Assembly: GCF_036492835.1 (NCBI RefSeq)
Contig: NZ_AP025315.1
Coordinates: 124,001-188,000 of the forward strand
Direction of reading: 5' to 3'
DNA: 64,000 nucleotides
Source: Fulvitalea axinellae
GTDB lineage: Bacteria; Bacteroidota; Bacteroidia; Cytophagales; Cyclobacteriaceae
Shown here: positions 27,165 to 36,259 of the stretch, piece after piece
Layout of the letters: each line of letters starts with the position of its first letter
Position numbering within the stretch: position 1 is the stretch's first letter
Made by a program: the position numbers and the translations under genes
The notes under the pieces: model-generated
Seen by the model: the letters and a program-made list of their open reading frames with translations, nothing else
Database searches by the model: none
What the model was told of the DNA's origin: nothing

Positions 27165-29609
27165 ATGAGACAGGTATTTTTAGCCTTTCTGGCCGCGCTG
27201 ATCAGCCTGCCGGCCTTTTCTGGCGACAAGATCAACATTAACAACGGATGGCGTTTTATCCGTGGCGACCAATACAGCGCCCACGCCATACACTTCGACG
27301 ACTGCGCATGGCAGACCGTACGCCTTCCGCATGACTGGAGTATTCTCGGGCCTTTTTCGCAAGACGAGCCCACGCTGTCGCGTGGCGCTTACTTGCCTAC
27401 CGGAATCGGTTGGTACCGCAAAAACCTGAACGTTACCAAGCGCCAGCTCGAAGGGAAAGTTTTTGTGGAATTCGAGGGCGTGTATATGAACAGTACCGTC
27501 TGGATCAACGGACAGAAGCTTGGCCAACGCCCGAACGGTTACCTTACTTTCGAATACGACCTTACGCCATACCTAAAGGCCGGCGAAAATACGCTTGCAG
27601 TTCGGGTAGACAATAGTGCCCAGCCCGGTTCGCGTTGGTATACCGGCTCAGGTATTTACCGTGACGTGAATTTAAAAGTTACCGGTAAGACCTACGTGCC
27701 ACAGTGGGGAACTTACGTTACTACTCCTTACGTCAGCGAAGCGATGGCGCGCGTATGCGTAGAAACAAAAATCGCCAACGCCGACGCCACGAAAAACGTA
27801 ACGTTGGTAAGCCAAATTATAGACGCATCGGGCAAGACGGTTGAAACGTCTACGAAAACCGTTAGCCTTCCGACCGACAGCACTTCCTTGTTTACGCAAG
27901 ATATCTCACTGGACCAACCGAAGCTTTGGGATACCAAAAATCCGAACCTCTATACGCTCCGAACGGTAGTCTCGCAAGGGCGCAAGACGCTTGACACATA
28001 CGAGACCACTTTTGGCGTAAGGGATATCCGTTTTGATCCGAACAAAGGCTTTTTGCTGAACGGAAAGCACGAAATAATCAAAGGCGTATGCCTTCACCAA
28101 GACGCCGGGCCATTGGGCGTGGCGGTACCTGAGAGGGCTTTCGAGCGCCAGATCGAGATTATGAAAGCGATGGGTGCCAACGCTATCCGCACTGCGCATA
28201 ACCCCGCCTCGCCGGCGTTTCTCGATTTGTGCGACAAGCACGGCATTTTGGTAATGGAAGAGTCTTTTGACGAATGGTCAAGCAGTAAAGCTCCACAAGT
28301 TTTCACTACGGAAGGCGGACGCAAAACCGTAAAGCTCCAAAGCTACGGCGGTCTTTACTTTGACGAATGGCACGAACGCGACCTGACCGACATGGTACTC
28401 CGCGACCGCAACCATCCAAGTATTATTATGTGGAGTATCGGCAACGAGATCAACGAGATATGGGGACCGAAAGGCGCTGTGATCAACCGCGAGTTGGTAA
28501 AGATTCTGAAGAAATCGGACACCACCCGCTATATCACCAACGGTATTCTCGGGCCTAGCCAGGCCAACAGATACGGCACCTACGCCGACCTGGACCTTGC
28601 CGGCTACAACTACCGAATGGACAACGCCATCAAAGACCATTACACTTATCCCGACCGAGTATTTATCGGTACGGAAAACCGTTCGGCGGTAGTAATGCTT
28701 CCGCGCGGCGAATACATCTTTGACCAAGACACTTACGAGCACAAGATCTTTGAGAAATATCCGTCAAAAGATATCCAGAAGCTGTTTAATAAGCGCATGG
28801 GCTACGCACAAGGCGAACGCGTATGGAAACAGGTAAAAGAAAACCCGTTCCTTTCGGGCTTCTTTATCTGGACGGGCTTCGACTACCTTGGCGAAACCGT
28901 CCCTTACTCTTGGCCTTCGCGCAGTTCTTACTTTGGCGCAGTCGATTTGGTAGGCCTTCCTAAGGACGGTTATCATTTCTACCGTGCGCAGTGGAAAGAC
29001 GAGCCTATGGTACACGCTTTCCCGCATTGGAACTGGGAAGGAAAAGAAGGCGAAATAATTCCTCTAACCTGCTTTACCAATTGCGATGTGGTAGAGGTAA
29101 TCGTCAACGGGAAATCATACGGCGAAAAAGCCACCCGCTCCACCATGGACCTGCACCTCAATTGGGACATCCCATATACGCCGGGCGAGCTGAAGATCAT
29201 CGGAAAAAACAAAAAAGGCGAAAAGCTGACGGAGCAGATTATCTGCACGGCAAGCGCGCCGTCGCAGATAGCCCTTGAGGCCGACCAAACGGTAATAGAC
29301 GCCGACGGACAAGACCTTTCGTACGTTACGGTAAGTATCTGCGACAAAGACGGCAACCTAGTCCCGACGGCTTCCGACGAGATCAACTTCACCGTAAAAG
29401 GCCAAGGAAAGATAATCGGTGTAGGCAACGGCGACCCTACCGACCACGGATCGTTTCAGGCGAATAACAGAAAGGCCTTTAACGGCTACGCCATGGTAAT
29501 AATCCAAAGCGACGGCAAAACCGGAAGCATCAAGCTAAAAGCGACTGGCAAAGGGTTAAAATCTTCGGAAATCATTATCCAAGCCGGAAAAGCCAAGCGT
29601 GGAGCTTAA
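27165..29609 (+). CDS. GH2 family glycoside hydrolase (beta-galactosidase type)
   Basis: An 814-residue protein with a signal peptide (ending PAFSG). Domain order: jelly-roll sugar-binding domain ('GIGWYRKNL', 'VWINGQKLG', 'DNSAQPGSRWYTGSGIYRD'), Ig-like domain, TIM barrel, a DUF4982-like Ig domain and a C-terminal Big-like domain. The acid/base is E428 in 'MWSIGNEINE'; the nucleophile is predicted at E504 in 'FIGTENRS'. 'RTAHNPASPAFLDLCD' is the usual GH2 TIM-barrel signature. GH2 enzymes of this layout act as beta-galactosidases, beta-mannosidases or beta-glucuronidases; the specificity cannot be read here. The gene is solitary and followed by heptad repeat D. Confidence 0.92.
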   Translation: MRQVFLAFLAALISLPAFSGDKININNGWRFIRGDQYSAHAIHFDDCAWQTVRLPHDWSILGPFSQDEPTLSRGAYLPTGIGWYRKNLNVTKRQLEGKVFVEFEGVYMNSTVWINGQKLGQRPNGYLTFEYDLTPYLKAGENTLAVRVDNSAQPGSRWYTGSGIYRDVNLKVTGKTYVPQWGTYVTTPYVSEAMARVCVETKIANADATKNVTLVSQIIDASGKTVETSTKTVSLPTDSTSLFTQDISLDQPKLWDTKNPNLYTLRTVVSQGRKTLDTYETTFGVRDIRFDPNKGFLLNGKHEIIKGVCLHQDAGPLGVAVPERAFERQIEIMKAMGANAIRTAHNPASPAFLDLCDKHGILVMEESFDEWSSSKAPQVFTTEGGRKTVKLQSYGGLYFDEWHERDLTDMVLRDRNHPSIIMWSIGNEINEIWGPKGAVINRELVKILKKSDTTRYITNGILGPSQANRYGTYADLDLAGYNYRMDNAIKDHYTYPDRVFIGTENRSAVVMLPRGEYIFDQDTYEHKIFEKYPSKDIQKLFNKRMGYAQGERVWKQVKENPFLSGFFIWTGFDYLGETVPYSWPSRSSYFGAVDLVGLPKDGYHFYRAQWKDEPMVHAFPHWNWEGKEGEIIPLTCFTNCDVVEVIVNGKSYGEKATRSTMDLHLNWDIPYTPGELKIIGKNKKGEKLTEQIICTASAPSQIALEADQTVIDADGQDLSYVTVSICDKDGNLVPTASDEINFTVKGQGKIIGVGNGDPTDHGSFQANNRKAFNGYAMVIIQSDGKTGSIKLKATGKGLKSSEIIIQAGKAKRGA

Positions 29610-29613
29610 ATTT

Positions 29614-29716
29614 TAGTACACAGTAAAGAATAAATAGACTCCTTTCGGTATTAAGTATTAGGTATCAGGTCTTAGGTACATCAGCACTGTATCTTAAACC
29701 TGATACCTGATTTTTT
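29614..29716 (+). terminator. heptad repeat copy D forming a terminator-like hairpin
   Basis: It starts 4 bp after the GH2 stop with AGTACAC-AGTAAAG-AATAAAT units, then ATTAAGT-ATTAGGT-ATCAGGT-CTTAGGT. The inverted arm (29690-29709) pairs with the second block, and the hairpin is followed by TTTTTT, so the repeat appears to serve as the terminator. Confidence 0.65.
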
Positions 29717-29857
29717 CCGGTGGAATTCAGAGGGAGGATTCGTAGGTTTCCAATAATAATCGTCAGCGTCCAAGTGTGTGAATTTTGCCCTTTTTGCAAT
29801 CTCTTTTCCTAATGTTGTTGTCCCGGATCCCGAGGCTCCGAATATAAGTATCTTCAT
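29681..29857 (-). pseudogene. truncated P-loop nucleotide kinase-like fragment
   Basis: A 58-codon minus-strand frame starting ATG at 29857: MKILIFGASGSGTTTLGKEI, then 'HLDADDYYWKPTNPPSEFH'. 'GASGSGTTT' is a Walker A-type P-loop as in adenylate/shikimate kinase-like ATPases, and 'HLDADDYYW' fits the next strand of that fold. The frame then runs into the arm of heptad repeat D and stops at 29681. Full-length relatives are about 170-200 residues, so the 3' two-thirds are missing. I read it as a gene remnant truncated at the repeat. It lies just downstream of the AraC gene on the same strand. Confidence 0.6.
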
Positions 29858-29893
29858 AGTTGTCTTTCTTGGTTTTGTAATAAATTGTGCAAA

Positions 29894-30886
29894 CTATGCT
29901 CTCCTGACTTCCTCCATAAGCGTTTTTGGCAATAGGTTGTATTTTTTCTTGAAAGCTACGGTAAAGTGTTGTTGGTTTTTATATCCAACTTTGTAGGAAG
30001 CTTCCGAAACCGAATGACCATGTTTTTGAATAAGATCAATAGCCTTTTCCATACGTAATGTGGTAATATGTTTAAAAATAGTAGTGGAAAACGCTAGCTT
30101 GAAATCATGCTTTAGTTTAGAGGTATTGATCCCGAATTTCTGGGAAAGATCGCTTATGGTTATTCTTTCGCCCAGATTCTCTCTTATATAATGTTCTATC
30201 TCCAGTATCTTTCCTTGGTTGGCTAGCAAGGGCCTTTTCCGCCGATAATCCTTTTCTTTTGTTTTTGCGAGCAATACCAAAAGCAGTTCATTGATTTTCG
30301 TTTCCAAAAACGCCTTTTTCAATACTCCCTCGTACCCGCAATTTTGAATATCCTTTACGCATTGGCCCAAATTATAATCAATAATCCCGCTCCTATTCCA
30401 TAATTTAAAGGTATATCCTCTTTTAATAGCGTTTCCCAAGTCATCGAATGATTCCTTAAAGTCATGCCCCAACAGTTTGATAAGGTGGCGTTCGGTAAAT
30501 ACAATTTCCAACGTATTCCGGTATGATGTATCATACGTTAGTTTTCCCTTTACTCTGGGTATATAGAACAGATTGTAATGGCCTTGGGGTATATACACAT
30601 CCATTTCGTTTTGCGCTTCCGGAGTGTACAGGCTTGAGCCCTCAATCTCGAACTGTAATTTGAAAAAAGGAAAATCATGGTATACATCGAGTGAATAAGA
30701 CTGTATTTCCGTCCTTCTTATCGATACCCTTATTCCATCCAATTGCAAAAAAGTGACAATACCTTTTTCGTATTCATTATCCAAAACGATATCCCTTTCT
30801 ATAAATGAATCCGTTTTGAAATCGTCCTCAAACTCTTTGACGATAACCTTTTTTTCAAAAATATCTCCTCTAAGAACCGTTCTCAT
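29894..30886 (-). CDS. AraC-family regulator of the siderophore receptor locus
   Basis: A 330-residue protein without membrane segments. The C-terminal 100 residues are an AraC double HTH: 'ISDLSQKFGINTSKLKHDFK' and 'VSEASYKVGYKNQQHFTVAFKKKY'. The N-terminal part contains 'MDVYIPQGHYNLFYIP', similar to the sensing domain of PchR/YbtA-like siderophore regulators of Bacteroidota. It is transcribed divergently from the TonB siderophore receptor with 124 bp between the start codons, the usual arrangement for a dedicated activator. Ligand (probably a ferri-siderophore) inferred from family and context. Confidence 0.88.
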   Translation of the reverse strand: MRTVLRGDIFEKKVIVKEFEDDFKTDSFIERDIVLDNEYEKGIVTFLQLDGIRVSIRRTEIQSYSLDVYHDFPFFKLQFEIEGSSLYTPEAQNEMDVYIPQGHYNLFYIPRVKGKLTYDTSYRNTLEIVFTERHLIKLLGHDFKESFDDLGNAIKRGYTFKLWNRSGIIDYNLGQCVKDIQNCGYEGVLKKAFLETKINELLLVLLAKTKEKDYRRKRPLLANQGKILEIEHYIRENLGERITISDLSQKFGINTSKLKHDFKLAFSTTIFKHITTLRMEKAIDLIQKHGHSVSEASYKVGYKNQQHFTVAFKKKYNLLPKTLMEEVRRA

Positions 30887-30980
30887 TTATCCTTTCCGAT
30901 TTAGTTCTTTTTGCGTCAAACAAACTTCCGTTCGCGTTACATCCCAAAAATGCGGGCCGACTACCTTTGCGTGAAGATAA

Positions 30981-31003
30981 TTATTTATATCAAATCTAAA
31001 TAA
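30981..31003. promoter_or_regulatory. candidate Fur box
   Basis: TTATTTA-N9-TAAATAA, a perfect 7-bp inverted repeat. On the minus strand the spacer gives TTATTTAGATTTGATA, close to the Fur-type operators I associate with Bacteroidota iron genes. It ends 7 bp before the GTG start of the siderophore receptor, where a bound repressor would block transcription or initiation. Confidence 0.55.
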
Positions 31004-31010
31004 AGCAACT

Positions 31011-33359
31011 GTGAGAATCTCTATTTCACTCCTTTCAAAAACAGTATTGCTCCTGCTTATAGTAGTCTTTCCCTTTTTAACCTTAAAAGCGAACGTGCAG
31101 GAAAAAGGGACTTTGATAGGAAAAGTATTTACCAGCGACCATAGACCCGCGGCTTTTGTAAACGTGGTGATCAAGAATACAAACAAAGGAACAACTTCGA
31201 ACGAAGACGGAGAATACCGCATAAACAGTATTACTCCCGGAAAACACACCTTGATGTTTTCGTTTATCGGATTGGCTACCAAATCCGTAGAGATCGAAGT
31301 GGCGAAAGGCGAAGTTACGGCCATTGACGATATATACTTGGACGTTGACGAAGTACAGCTTCAGGAAGTGGTGCTGGAAGGCCGAAGGAGGTATAAATTT
31401 GACCAAAAAAACACCGATTTTGTGGCCAGAATGCCTTTGGAGAATATCGAAAACCCGCAGGTGTATTCTGTGATCACGGGCGAATTGTTGGAAGAGCTTC
31501 AGGTAACGGATATCCAAAGCACTTTGCAAAACGCGCCCGGCATAAGTAACGTGATGCAAGGCATCGGTTCAGGAGGTGTCGGCGTGAATCTTTACCTAAG
31601 GGGGTTCAGCGTGGATATAGCTACCAGAAACGGTATCGCTTCGGCGTTCAGGACAGGAACAGACCAAGTGAATATCGAGCGTATCGAGGTGATTAAAGGA
31701 CCTTCGGGAACTTTGTTCGGCACCAGTGTCGTGTCGTCTTACGGCGGTGTGGTAAACTTAGTTACCAAAAAACCTTACGAATCTTTCGGCGGAGCAGTGG
31801 GGTATTCAACAGGTAGCAATGACCTGTCACGTTTGACGGTTGACCTGAATACGCCTTTGAATAAAGACGAAACCGTATTGTTAAGGGTAAATGCCGCCAA
31901 GCACAGCGAACAGAGTTTTCAGGGTCATGGGCGCACGAGAAACCTCTTTTTCGCCCCGTCTTTGACTTACAAGGCCAGTGACAAACTGACGCTGAATTTG
32001 GAAGCGGAAGTTTACGACAATCAATCGCCGAGCGTTTATTTTAATCCGCTCAGATCCGGCATTGGCTCGATGGACGATCTGAAATATGATTTCGAACATT
32101 CTTACGGCAGCGATTATCTGGCGAATAATAGCAAATCATTCAATGTAATGGCCGAGGCCAAATACAAGATTTCGGACCGTTGGACTTCGCAGACTGTATT
32201 GACAACCAGCAATGTGGATAACAGCACGCACTACCTGTTCTTGGATTTTACGGACGACAGTAAGGCGAACCGCAGGATAATGAATATCGAAAGCCAATTT
32301 CACGTTACCCAGATCCAGCAAAATTTCAACGGAGCGTTCAAGGTCGGAAATATGGACAACAAGCTTTTGGTGGGTATCGATTATTATGATTTAAGAACCC
32401 CTTACAGAAGAACGCAGGTAGTGTATGACCAGATCGGGTATGATGATCCGGTAAAAGATATAAACCCGAAGAAATACGAAGGTATGCTCGCCGACACCGA
32501 CGCCTTCCGTGTAGGGCAAAGGGATCAGCACAGCGTTAGCGCTTATGTTTCCGACGTATTGAACGTAACAGAAAAGTTATCGGTAATGGCGAGTTTGCGC
32601 TGGGACAATTACAAAGACGTTGAATCGGATTATTCGCAATCATACCTATCGCCGAAATTCGGAATATCTTACCAGCTCATCAAAGACGAACTTTCCGTTT
32701 TCGGCAACTATATGAACGGGTTTAAAAACGTTGCGCCGGATTTGTCGTCGGGTGAAGTAGTGGAATTAAAACCGGAAACAGCTACGCAGATGGAAGGCGG
32801 CGTAAAAGCCGAATTGTTCAAAGGAAAACTGAGCGCAACCGTCAGCTACTATGATATCTTGGTAAAAGATGCCATAAGGTGGGTGAACGATGGCCAAACA
32901 TGGTCTCAGATGCAAGACGTGGAACGTAGTAGCAAGGGCTTTGAGGTGGAGTTCATCGCCAATCCCGTAAAGGGCTGGAATATCGTGGCAGGTTACGCCA
33001 ACAACAAGAGCGAGTTTTCGGAAGGAAACGAAAAGGTAATCGGAAACACTCCGCACGGCGCCCCGGAAACCACGATAAATTTCTGGACAAGCTTTAAAGT
33101 ACCGCAGGGGGCGTTGAAAAACTTCGGCATCGGCTTCGGGGCCAATCATGTAAGCGACTCTTTCGTGGACGACAACAATACCGTTGAGGTTCCAGCTTAT
33201 TCTATACTAAACGGAGCTTTGTTTTATGATCACCCGACTTTTAGGGTTGGCGTGAAGCTGAACAATATAACCGACGAAGAATACTGGTCGAATATGGGCA
33301 CATACGTACAACCGCAAAAGACCAGGAATACTGTTGTCAGCCTCTCATATAAATTCTAA
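31011..33359 (+). CDS. TonB-dependent siderophore receptor
   Basis: A 782-residue protein starting at GTG 31011, which begins the signal peptide directly (MRISISLLSKTVLLLLIVVF). A CarboxypepD_reg-like domain (about 33-110: 'GTLIGKVFTSDHRPAAFVNV') precedes the plug (about 140-260: 'QNAPGISNVMQG', 'LYLRGFSVD', 'IERIEVIKGPSGTLFG') and a 22-strand-type barrel ending 'NTVVSLSYKF'. The 'RIEVIKGPSG' plug signature is typical of ferrichrome/catecholate siderophore receptors. It imports a ferri-siderophore across the outer membrane using TonB energy. A divergent AraC regulator, a Fur-like box and a downstream PepSY protein support an iron role. Confidence 0.93.
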   Translation: MRISISLLSKTVLLLLIVVFPFLTLKANVQEKGTLIGKVFTSDHRPAAFVNVVIKNTNKGTTSNEDGEYRINSITPGKHTLMFSFIGLATKSVEIEVAKGEVTAIDDIYLDVDEVQLQEVVLEGRRRYKFDQKNTDFVARMPLENIENPQVYSVITGELLEELQVTDIQSTLQNAPGISNVMQGIGSGGVGVNLYLRGFSVDIATRNGIASAFRTGTDQVNIERIEVIKGPSGTLFGTSVVSSYGGVVNLVTKKPYESFGGAVGYSTGSNDLSRLTVDLNTPLNKDETVLLRVNAAKHSEQSFQGHGRTRNLFFAPSLTYKASDKLTLNLEAEVYDNQSPSVYFNPLRSGIGSMDDLKYDFEHSYGSDYLANNSKSFNVMAEAKYKISDRWTSQTVLTTSNVDNSTHYLFLDFTDDSKANRRIMNIESQFHVTQIQQNFNGAFKVGNMDNKLLVGIDYYDLRTPYRRTQVVYDQIGYDDPVKDINPKKYEGMLADTDAFRVGQRDQHSVSAYVSDVLNVTEKLSVMASLRWDNYKDVESDYSQSYLSPKFGISYQLIKDELSVFGNYMNGFKNVAPDLSSGEVVELKPETATQMEGGVKAELFKGKLSATVSYYDILVKDAIRWVNDGQTWSQMQDVERSSKGFEVEFIANPVKGWNIVAGYANNKSEFSEGNEKVIGNTPHGAPETTINFWTSFKVPQGALKNFGIGFGANHVSDSFVDDNNTVEVPAYSILNGALFYDHPTFRVGVKLNNITDEEYWSNMGTYVQPQKTRNTVVSLSYKF

Positions 33360-33373
33360 CCATTTTTAACGCG

Positions 33374-33421
33374 TCGCCTCTTTCCTATTTTTTCCTGAAT
33401 AGGAAGAGGCGGACGTTTTTT
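33374..33421 (+). terminator. terminator after the siderophore receptor
   Basis: CGCCTCTTTCCTATT pairs with AATAGGAAGAGGCG (one bulge) and is followed by TTTTTT. Some read-through to the PepSY gene is possible. Confidence 0.8.
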
Positions 33422-33537
33422 GCATACCCATAAACCGGAATTCCCTACAAGGGAATTTATTCTTTTATCAGGAGGAATACCTTGGCCGTTCGTTTCCGAA
33501 AAGATTTTGGTATACCTCGTTTCCAACTTCCCGAATC

Positions 33538-34728
33538 GTGAAAAAGAAAAGTGTTTTTAGCAGAGTAGTCGCTTGGATTCACCTTTGGCCAAGCTTGGTC
33601 GCCGCCGTTTTGTTAGTGTTTATTTCCTTGACGGGGACCATTATCGTTTTTGCCGACGAAATCCTGAACTTAAGCGCCGGCGAAGCCCGGTACGTAGAAA
33701 ATAATGGTCAAGAAAAACTGCCTTTCGAAATCTTGTTGAGCGCATACAGAAGCACTTATCCTAAACGGAATGACCCCGGCTATGCGGTTATTTATAAAGA
33801 GAAAAACAGGTCGGTAAGGCTAAATTCCTATGACAAAGAAACGGGCCTAAGCTTTGTATACATGGACCCGTACACTGGCGAAGTGCTGAAAGAGGACGGA
33901 ACCATTTACTTTTTCTATATCGTGGCGCATCTGCATGGTATGCTCTTATGGCATGGGGTGGGCGAATGGATAGTAGCCATCTGCACCATCGTTTTCCTGA
34001 TCGAATTGATTACTGGACTGATATTGTGGTGGCCGAAAAAATGGACGAAATCAACAAGGAACGCTAGTTTTAAAATCAAATGGGACGCCAAATTCAAACG
34101 TTTGAATTATGATTTGCACAACGTCTTGGGATTTTATTCATTGGCTCTTGGAATCGTATTGTCCGTCACCGGCCTGATCATAGCTTTTAAGCCAATCGCC
34201 GACATCACTCTAAACTCCTTCGGAGGCGAATCCGAACGCACTTGGGAAGAGTCTTTGCCCGAAAGTCGTCCCGGAAAAACTCCCGTCAATTTGTTTGGGG
34301 CCATCGACAAACATTTTGCGGAACAAACGTGGGCAAAAGAAGCGCAAGTGCGTACGTATTTTACCCAAAAAGAAGGCTACTATCTTTTCTCATTATCCAG
34401 ACAAGTCGGCCTGAAAAGTTGCGACGGTTTCTTTCCCGTGTTTGTTGACAAGTATTCGGGCCAAGAACTGATACCGACCAAGGAAGCGAAGGCGAACATA
34501 AAAATCGACAATGTTTATTGGTCATTGCATATGGGTACGTGGTTTGGCCTCATCGGAAAAATCTCCACATTCATTGCGGGAATTATAGGCACCACTTTGC
34601 CGATTACCGGATTTCTGATTTGGTGGGGACGGCGGAAAAAAAAGAAAACTGGCGGAAAAACGACTAGTACCAATACGCCGAAAAAAAAGAATTCACGCAC
34701 GAAAGTTAAAATCCCGGCAAACACCTAA
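33538..34728 (+). CDS. PepSY-TM family membrane protein of the iron locus
   Basis: A 396-residue protein starting at GTG 33538. Four membrane helices are visible: about 10-32, 140-165, 200-225 and 345-370. PepSY-like loops lie between them ('FVYMDPYTGEVL', 'PVFVDKYSGQEL'). The His-rich 'HLHGMLLWHG' near 131-140 and 'YWSLHMGTW' are typical of PepSY_TM proteins and could bind haem or a metal. The tail is Lys/Arg-rich. Such proteins accompany siderophore receptors and are suspected ferric-siderophore reductases; that role is inferred here from context. It lies 178 bp downstream of the receptor gene, beyond its terminator. Confidence 0.85.
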   Translation: MKKKSVFSRVVAWIHLWPSLVAAVLLVFISLTGTIIVFADEILNLSAGEARYVENNGQEKLPFEILLSAYRSTYPKRNDPGYAVIYKEKNRSVRLNSYDKETGLSFVYMDPYTGEVLKEDGTIYFFYIVAHLHGMLLWHGVGEWIVAICTIVFLIELITGLILWWPKKWTKSTRNASFKIKWDAKFKRLNYDLHNVLGFYSLALGIVLSVTGLIIAFKPIADITLNSFGGESERTWEESLPESRPGKTPVNLFGAIDKHFAEQTWAKEAQVRTYFTQKEGYYLFSLSRQVGLKSCDGFFPVFVDKYSGQELIPTKEAKANIKIDNVYWSLHMGTWFGLIGKISTFIAGIIGTTLPITGFLIWWGRRKKKKTGGKTTSTNTPKKKNSRTKVKIPANT

Positions 34729-34752
34729 CTCCATTAGAATAAACACCTCATT

Positions 34753-34806
34753 TGGTCTTAGGCACTGTGCGACTGATTGTTCCAAAAACTTTGGTGCCTA
34801 AGACCA
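34753..34806 (+). terminator. hairpin with heptad-repeat arms, copy E
   Basis: TGGTCTTAGGCAC and GTGCCTAAGACCA form a perfect 13-bp stem across a 28-nt loop, 24 bp after the PepSY stop. The arms carry the GGTCTTAGG core. There is no T run, so termination is uncertain. Confidence 0.55.
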
Positions 34807-34867
34807 GAAAGTTCCCTACCCTTTACTTTTTGTACCATCCCAAAACCGAAGAAGTGGAAAGAGCGTT

Positions 34868-36259
34868 ATGCCGAAGATGCTCGCCGAATACGCCCGACAT
34901 AATCCCGTTCCGAAACGACAAATCCCCAAACCGGGACCCAATGCCGTATCCAAAGCGCCAATACAACGGCTTGTAGGTTTTGAGCTGGAATTATCATGGC
35001 CTACACGGCGTCCGAAAATGGGTATGGAAGACGAGGCCTTGGCCGACCCCGGCGGAGAGGAATACACCATTCCTCTAAAGAAGAAAGACCTACTTTTTAC
35101 GGGCGACGACTTTGAGGTACAGGCCGACGAGACTTCGGACGGAAAGAGCGACTTCGAGGTGGTAACCGAACCCTTTGCGGAAGACGCCACCGGCTTGGAA
35201 AGACTCCGCACAGCCAGCAGAAAAATTGTTGATTTTTTTCATGAAATAGAAACCCTTTCCAAGGAAAACCCAAATCCGTTTATGGGCTTTTCCCCGTTGG
35301 CAAAGCATGGCATGACACTAATGCACGAGGCCATATTCAAGCCTCGCTTTCCATTTAATATCACGCCGCAGATGACGGCGGGGATTAGGCTAAGCGAGCT
35401 CCCGGACTTTTACCGAGACGCATTTCCCACTTCCAAAGACCCATTTACCCGCTACGGCCGAAGGGCTTTCGGACGTCGGGCATTGAGCAAATCGCATTTG
35501 CATGAGTTTCCTTACGAACATCACCACCGCTCAAACGTATTCAACGGCGATATTCCCGACAAGGTGGAAGAAGGGCGCAAGAAGTTTATGGCCAAACACC
35601 CGGACCTTCCCTCTTGGAGCATGAGCCCCAATATGCGCGGACTATTGTGTATGATTGTCCATTACCTTAAGGCGGCTTCAAAACCGCACCTTTCATATCC
35701 GAAATCCGCTTTTAATTTTTTGGCGAGGACAGACTTTGCGGAGATGTTCAAGGTGCTTCCGCTTAAGGAACGGGTATATTTCGGGCCCAAACACATTATT
35801 CGTTGGCTCCGCCTTATCCAGAGTTGTTATCCGTACCTTTCTTGGAAAGCCCCGCTGTTTACGCACGGCGTTTATAGCGACGGCCCAAAAGAAAGCCAGC
35901 ATATTTTGGACGGCCTAACCGTACAGGCTTGGCTTGAGAATATTCCGAAAGGCGTCGATTTGCTTACAAGATGGAACTTCCCCACGCATGAGCACGCCCA
36001 CCATTTGGAATCAATGGGCGAATACGCCAGCAGAACCGACGAAGGAGGCGGTACCAATACCACTCGGGCACCAATATTCGAGGTGCGTGGTATGGATATT
36101 CTCACTTCGCCGGACAACCTGCCACGTTGGATGGAAAACGGTTGGAAAATGATCTATGCACTTAACAAAAGATTGGACCTGAAGTACGGCGAACCTTTTG
36201 AAATTGACGAGGCCAAGCTTGATGTGTTTTGCGCTAAACCTCCGCCGTTCAGGCCTTGA
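34868..36259 (+). CDS. GFELE-motif protein 2 (paralogue of 18492-19829)
   Basis: A 463-residue protein without a signal peptide, starting at ATG 34868. The N-terminus is basic and Pro-rich ('PVPKRQIPKPGP'), then 'APIQRLVGFELEL' (30-42), 'FEVQADE', 'SDFEVVTEPFAED' (TEPF near 100), 'ITPQMTAG', 'LARTDFAEMF' (about 285-294), 'LPLKER', 'IFEVRGM' and 'LNKRLDLKYGE'. It is collinear with the first copy but clearly diverged, so not a recent duplication. A His-rich patch ('SKSHLHEFPYEHHH') is unique to this copy. The invariant E-x-E and EVVTEP fit an amidoligase/glutamate-cysteine-ligase fold, but no close characterised relative is known to me. It stands alone between the iron locus and a lipoprotein gene. 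Confidence 0.65.
   Translation: MPKMLAEYARHNPVPKRQIPKPGPNAVSKAPIQRLVGFELELSWPTRRPKMGMEDEALADPGGEEYTIPLKKKDLLFTGDDFEVQADETSDGKSDFEVVTEPFAEDATGLERLRTASRKIVDFFHEIETLSKENPNPFMGFSPLAKHGMTLMHEAIFKPRFPFNITPQMTAGIRLSELPDFYRDAFPTSKDPFTRYGRRAFGRRALSKSHLHEFPYEHHHRSNVFNGDIPDKVEEGRKKFMAKHPDLPSWSMSPNMRGLLCMIVHYLKAASKPHLSYPKSAFNFLARTDFAEMFKVLPLKERVYFGPKHIIRWLRLIQSCYPYLSWKAPLFTHGVYSDGPKESQHILDGLTVQAWLENIPKGVDLLTRWNFPTHEHAHHLESMGEYASRTDEGGGTNTTRAPIFEVRGMDILTSPDNLPRWMENGWKMIYALNKRLDLKYGEPFEIDEAKLDVFCAKPPPFRP

Noticed and set aside
27180-28742. Overlapping minus-strand frames inside the GH2 gene
   Set aside because: Antisense artefacts of a gene with both catalytic glutamates identified.
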